A stretch of DNA of 64,000 nucleotides from CAJBVW01 sp964457335 (GTDB taxonomy: Bacteria; Myxococcota_A; UBA796; SXON01), in contig CAYWGD010000028.1 of assembly GCA_964457335.1 (NCBI GenBank), forward strand, positions 1-64,000, read 5' to 3'. The notes beneath the pieces are model-generated. The model ran no database searches. It saw only the letters and a program-made list of their open reading frames with translations, and was not told the DNA's origin. This document shows positions 60,918 through 64,000 of this stretch, piece after piece. Both the position numbers and the translations under genes were made by a program. The stretch's first letter is position 1. Every line of letters begins with the position of its first letter.

Positions 60918-63900
60918 ATGCACCGCGTCGGCCTGCTCACCACGCTCCTCCTCGCCGGCTGCGTCTTCGGCAAGGAGGGCGAGGATCCGCCCGGCCTCTT
61001 CGAGGACCAGGACGCCGACGACGACGGCGTGCCCTACGGGGAGGACTGCGACGACGCCGACCCGGCCGTGCACCCCGGCGCGCAGGAGGTGTGCGACGCG
61101 GGCGACGTGGACGAGGACTGCGACGGCGCGGCCGACGCGGCGGATCCCGACGCCACCGGGACGATCACGGCGTACCACGACGCCGACGGGGACGGCTTCG
61201 GCAACGCGGACGAGCCCGCCACCCTCTGCGAGGTGGGCGGGGGCTACGTCGCGGACGCGACGGACTGCGACGACGCCGACGACGGGGTGCACCCCGGCGC
61301 GACCGAGCGCTGCGACGACCTCGACGTGGACGAGGACTGCGACGGCGCGGCCGACGACGCCGACGCCGAGCTCGACCCGAGCACGACGCGCACGCTCTAC
61401 GAGGACCTGGACGGAGACGGCTACGGCGATCCCGACCTCGACGTGGCGTCCTGCGACGTGACGGGCGGCCTCGCCGAGGACGGCCGGGACTGCGACGACG
61501 GCGATCCCGACGTGCACCCGGGCGCGACCGAGTACTGCAACGGCTGGGACGACGACTGCAACGCCTACATTGACGAGGACTCCGCCACGGACGCGCCGAG
61601 CTGGTACCGCGACGCGGACGGCGACACCTACGGCGACCCCGACGACGCGCGGGTGACGTGCGAGCAGCCCTCCGGCTACGTCGGCGCCGACGGCGACTGC
61701 GACGACACCAACCGCAACGTGCGCCCCGGCGCCACCGAGACCTGCAACGACGTCGACGACGACTGCGACGGCACGACGGACCCGGACACGTCGAGCGGCG
61801 CGCCGACCTGGTACGCCGACGCCGATCGGGACGGCTACGGCGACGCGGGCACGAGCCGCGCGGCGTGCGACCAGCCCGCCAACTACGTCAGCAGTGCCAC
61901 CGACTGCGACGACACCTCCTCCGCCGTCAGCCCCGCGCGCACCGAGCAGTGCGACGCTGCCGACACCGACGAGGACTGCGACGGCCTCGCGGACGACGAC
62001 GACAGCTCCGTGAGCGCGAGCACGCGCTCGACGTGGTACCGCGACGCGGACTCCGACGGCTACGGCACCTCCGGCACGTCGCAGCCCGCGTGTGATCAGC
62101 CGTCCGGCTACGTCTCGAACACCTCGGACTGCGACGACTCGAGCCGCAGCATCAGCCCGGCCGGTACGGAGGTGTGCGACGCGGCCGACGCCGACGAGGA
62201 CTGCGACGGCGCCTCCGACGACGCCGACGCCTCGGTGTCCGCCGGCACGACGAGCACCTTCTACGTGGACGCCGACCGGGACGGCTACGGCTCTACGACG
62301 ACCGCGCTCCGCTGCGACGGCGGGAACGGGTACGCCGCCACCTCCGACGACTGCGACGACACGCGCTCGACCGTGAGCCCCGGCGACACCGAGGTCTGCG
62401 ACGCCGCGGACCTCGACGAGGACTGCGACGGCGTCACCGAGGACGACGACCCGAGCATCACGGCGCAGACGACCTGGTACGGCGACGCGGACAGCGACGG
62501 GTACGGCGACGACGGCGTCACCGCGGTGTCGTGCGACCAGCCCGCCGGCTACGTCGCGACCGGGGGCGACTGCGACGACGCGGACGGGACCAGCGCGCCG
62601 GACGCCGAGGAGGTCTGCGCCGACGAGATCGACCAGGACTGCGACGGGAACCTCGCCTGCGTGTACGACGAGACCGACGCGGACACCACGATCGTCGGCG
62701 CCACGAACGACAGCCTCGGGAGCACGCTCGCGTGGGCCGGTGATCCCGACGGCGACGGGGTGTCCTCGCTCTGGATCGGCGCGTACAAGAACCCCGACGG
62801 CGGGGGCAGCGTGTACAACGGCGCTGTCTACCTGGTGGACGCCGGGAGCGCGTCGAGCGACATCGACAGCGTCCGGTCGCTCCAGTACACGTACGACGTG
62901 TACAACGCCTGGGCCGGGTACGCGGTGGCGGCGGGCGACTGGGACCGGGACGGGGTCGAGGACGTCGTGATCGCCGCCCCGATCTCGGGCTACGTCTGGT
63001 GGGTCCTCGGCGGCGGGAGCGGCGTCGAGCGCCTGTCCGACCAGTGGGGGTACAGCTCGGGCGCATCCGCGCGGCTCGGCACGGACTTCGGGGTGGGGGA
63101 CGCCGACGGCGACGGCGATGACGACGTGCTGATCGGCGCCCCCTACGCGTCGAGCTACGACGGCGCCGCCTACCTCTACACGAGCATGACGGAGTCCGGC
63201 GGCAGGATCTCGGGGATCGGGACGACCTTCACCGGCGAGACGGAGACGAGCTCGATCACGTACGCCGGCCAGTCCGTCGCGCTCGCCGACCTCGACGGGG
63301 ACGGCGTCGACGACGCGATCGTCGGCTCGCCCTATCGCGACTACTCGAGCAACAGCAGCGCAGGCTGCGCGTACGTGGTGTACGCCCCCGGCACCGGGAC
63401 GATCGCGCTCTCCGGCGCCGACGCCCGCCTGCGCGGCAGCACGAGCACCTACTACGTGGGCAACGTCGTGGTGGCGGACGGCGACCTCGACGGCGACGGG
63501 CTGCCCGACCTGCTGATCGCCCACGACACGGGCGCATACGTGTTCCAGTCGGCGCCCAGCGGCTACCTCGACGCGGCGACCGCGGCCGACTTCTCGGTCT
63601 CCGTCGGCGGGCGGATCCTGGCCGCGACGCTCGAGGATCTCGACGGCGACGGCATCGGCGACCTGACGGTCGGCGTCCAGAGCGAGGCGACGGTCTGGCA
63701 CTTCAACGGCGCCGACGGCTTCTCGGGGGCCGTGGGCACCGACGAGGCCGACGTGCAGCTCGACCCGGGGATCACGGGGCAATTCGGCGAGGAGGTGCTC
63801 GTCGTGCCGGACTGGGACGGTGACGGCGCGGCGGACCTGATCGTCTCGGCCTCCGACGACACCTCCCTCGGCGGCTACGGCGCGGTCTTCGTCTACTCCG

Positions 63901-63923
63901 GCACCCTCTTCGGAGCCCCCTGA
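60918..63923 (+). CDS. Large MopE-repeat and FG-GAP propeller lipoprotein
   Basis: 1001 residues from ATG 60918 (MHRVGLLTTLLLAGC). Residues ~30-575 contain eight MopE-type units, each with DADGDGYG-like, DCDD and CDxxDxDEDCDG blocks. Then seven FG-GAP motifs (AGDPDGDGVSSLWIGA, AGDWDRDGVEDVVIAA, GDADGDGDDDVLIGA, ADLDGDGVDDAIVGS, GDLDGDGLPDLLIA, EDLDGDGIGDLTVGV, PDWDGDGAADLIVSA). Extreme Asp and Cys content suggests a calcium-stabilised, disulfide-rich stalk ending in a propeller. The stop overlaps the next lipoprotein start, so they are coexpressed. Confidence 0.9.
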   Translation: MHRVGLLTTLLLAGCVFGKEGEDPPGLFEDQDADDDGVPYGEDCDDADPAVHPGAQEVCDAGDVDEDCDGAADAADPDATGTITAYHDADGDGFGNADEPATLCEVGGGYVADATDCDDADDGVHPGATERCDDLDVDEDCDGAADDADAELDPSTTRTLYEDLDGDGYGDPDLDVASCDVTGGLAEDGRDCDDGDPDVHPGATEYCNGWDDDCNAYIDEDSATDAPSWYRDADGDTYGDPDDARVTCEQPSGYVGADGDCDDTNRNVRPGATETCNDVDDDCDGTTDPDTSSGAPTWYADADRDGYGDAGTSRAACDQPANYVSSATDCDDTSSAVSPARTEQCDAADTDEDCDGLADDDDSSVSASTRSTWYRDADSDGYGTSGTSQPACDQPSGYVSNTSDCDDSSRSISPAGTEVCDAADADEDCDGASDDADASVSAGTTSTFYVDADRDGYGSTTTALRCDGGNGYAATSDDCDDTRSTVSPGDTEVCDAADLDEDCDGVTEDDDPSITAQTTWYGDADSDGYGDDGVTAVSCDQPAGYVATGGDCDDADGTSAPDAEEVCADEIDQDCDGNLACVYDETDADTTIVGATNDSLGSTLAWAGDPDGDGVSSLWIGAYKNPDGGGSVYNGAVYLVDAGSASSDIDSVRSLQYTYDVYNAWAGYAVAAGDWDRDGVEDVVIAAPISGYVWWVLGGGSGVERLSDQWGYSSGASARLGTDFGVGDADGDGDDDVLIGAPYASSYDGAAYLYTSMTESGGRISGIGTTFTGETETSSITYAGQSVALADLDGDGVDDAIVGSPYRDYSSNSSAGCAYVVYAPGTGTIALSGADARLRGSTSTYYVGNVVVADGDLDGDGLPDLLIAHDTGAYVFQSAPSGYLDAATAADFSVSVGGRILAATLEDLDGDGIGDLTVGVQSEATVWHFNGADGFSGAVGTDEADVQLDPGITGQFGEEVLVVPDWDGDGAADLIVSASDDTSLGGYGAVFVYSGTLFGAP

Positions 63924-64000
63924 TGCTGCTCCTCCTCCTCGCCGCCTGCGGCACCCCCGGCGATCCGCCCAAGGACGCCGATCCCTCCGACACCGACGCG
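63923..64000 (+). CDS. Lipoprotein, N-terminal fragment (cut by window end)
   Basis: ATG 63923 overlaps the upstream stop (TGATG). The 26 visible codons give MLLLLLAAC, a lipoprotein signal with A-A-C lipobox, followed by the Asp/Pro/Thr linker typical of this genome. The frame is open to the window end. Likely another surface lipoprotein of the FG-GAP cluster. Confidence 0.7.
   Translation, partial: MLLLLLAACGTPGDPPKDADPSDTDA

Noticed and set aside
61020..62660. Regularly spaced repeats resembling a CRISPR array
   Set aside because: The periodic pattern is the DNA of in-frame MopE motifs (DCDD, CDG) in one continuous gene, with diverged copies and no unique spacers.
60240..63782. An 1180-codon open frame on the minus strand opposite the MopE/FG-GAP gene
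   Set aside because: Only mirrors the Asp-rich repeats as Val/Arg repeats; no signal peptide or domain.

Overview
The window is very GC-rich, densely coded bacterial DNA. It carries LPS biosynthesis (LpxC), many lipoproteins with Asp/Thr-rich linkers, two proteins ending in a MYXO-CTERM-type tag (Cys-Gly-Cys, one hydrophobic segment, terminal Arg cluster), a Ser/Thr kinase with PEGA domains, MopE/FG-GAP surface proteins and several radical SAM enzymes. Together these point to a Gram-negative member of the Myxococcota (former Deltaproteobacteria), probably an uncultured lineage. I saw no rRNA, tRNA, CRISPR array, insertion sequence or prophage gene; this is chromosomal backbone mixed with lineage-specific surface and secreted genes.

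Layout. 33-4697 (+): a giant pentapeptide/TPR membrane protein and a beta-propeller lipoprotein. 4803-20422 (-): a long, tightly packed run that reads, in transcription order, hemW, grpE, dnaK, dnaJ, an LpoA-like protein, thiL, two CNNM/CorC membrane proteins, a CheA-like kinase and a zinc dehydrogenase, then a lidless DnaK paralogue and trmJ. 20478-24661 (+): an M16 peptidase overlapping a disordered repeat protein. 24662-28459: two secreted-protein genes on the minus strand separated by a 630-bp palindrome-rich gap. 28670-38994: enolase, lipoproteins, two B12-type radical SAM enzymes, an AAA-like ATPase, a HAD phosphatase, a PAS histidine kinase, a methyltransferase and a 15-residue Xaa-Pro peptide gene with its own promoter and terminator. 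39001-42650 (-): ruvC-ruvA-ruvB-DUF192-lpxC. 42845-51198: PEGA protein, PEGA kinase, small Cys-rich lipoprotein, SPASM radical SAM enzyme, secreted trypsin, glycosyltransferase, methyltransferase. 51312-64000: exported proteins, a PQQ-propeller/cytochrome c lipoprotein coupled to a radical SAM protein with a decayed second copy of itself, clpP, two MopE/FG-GAP lipoproteins, an ankyrin protein and the start of another lipoprotein.

How the parts relate. Protein quality control (GrpE/DnaK/DnaJ, second DnaK, ClpP, M16 peptidase), recombination (RuvABC) and envelope biogenesis (LpxC, LpoA-like, lipoproteins, MYXO-CTERM proteins) dominate. Many neighbouring genes overlap by 1-14 bases, so translational coupling is common.

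Most notable signals: (1) a promoter/15-codon ORF/intrinsic-terminator unit ahead of a methyltransferase and B12 radical SAM enzyme; (2) a recurring TANNNT box placed 6-7 bases before start codons, suggesting frequent leaderless mRNAs; (3) a perfect 71-base AT-richer palindrome resembling a REPIN; (4) a family of G6-CGTT-RCG6-loop-C6GY hairpins at gene 3-prime ends; (5) degenerate-domain proteins (lidless Hsp70, dead retropepsin fold, tandem dead radical SAM). Assignments come from reading motifs only; no database search was run.
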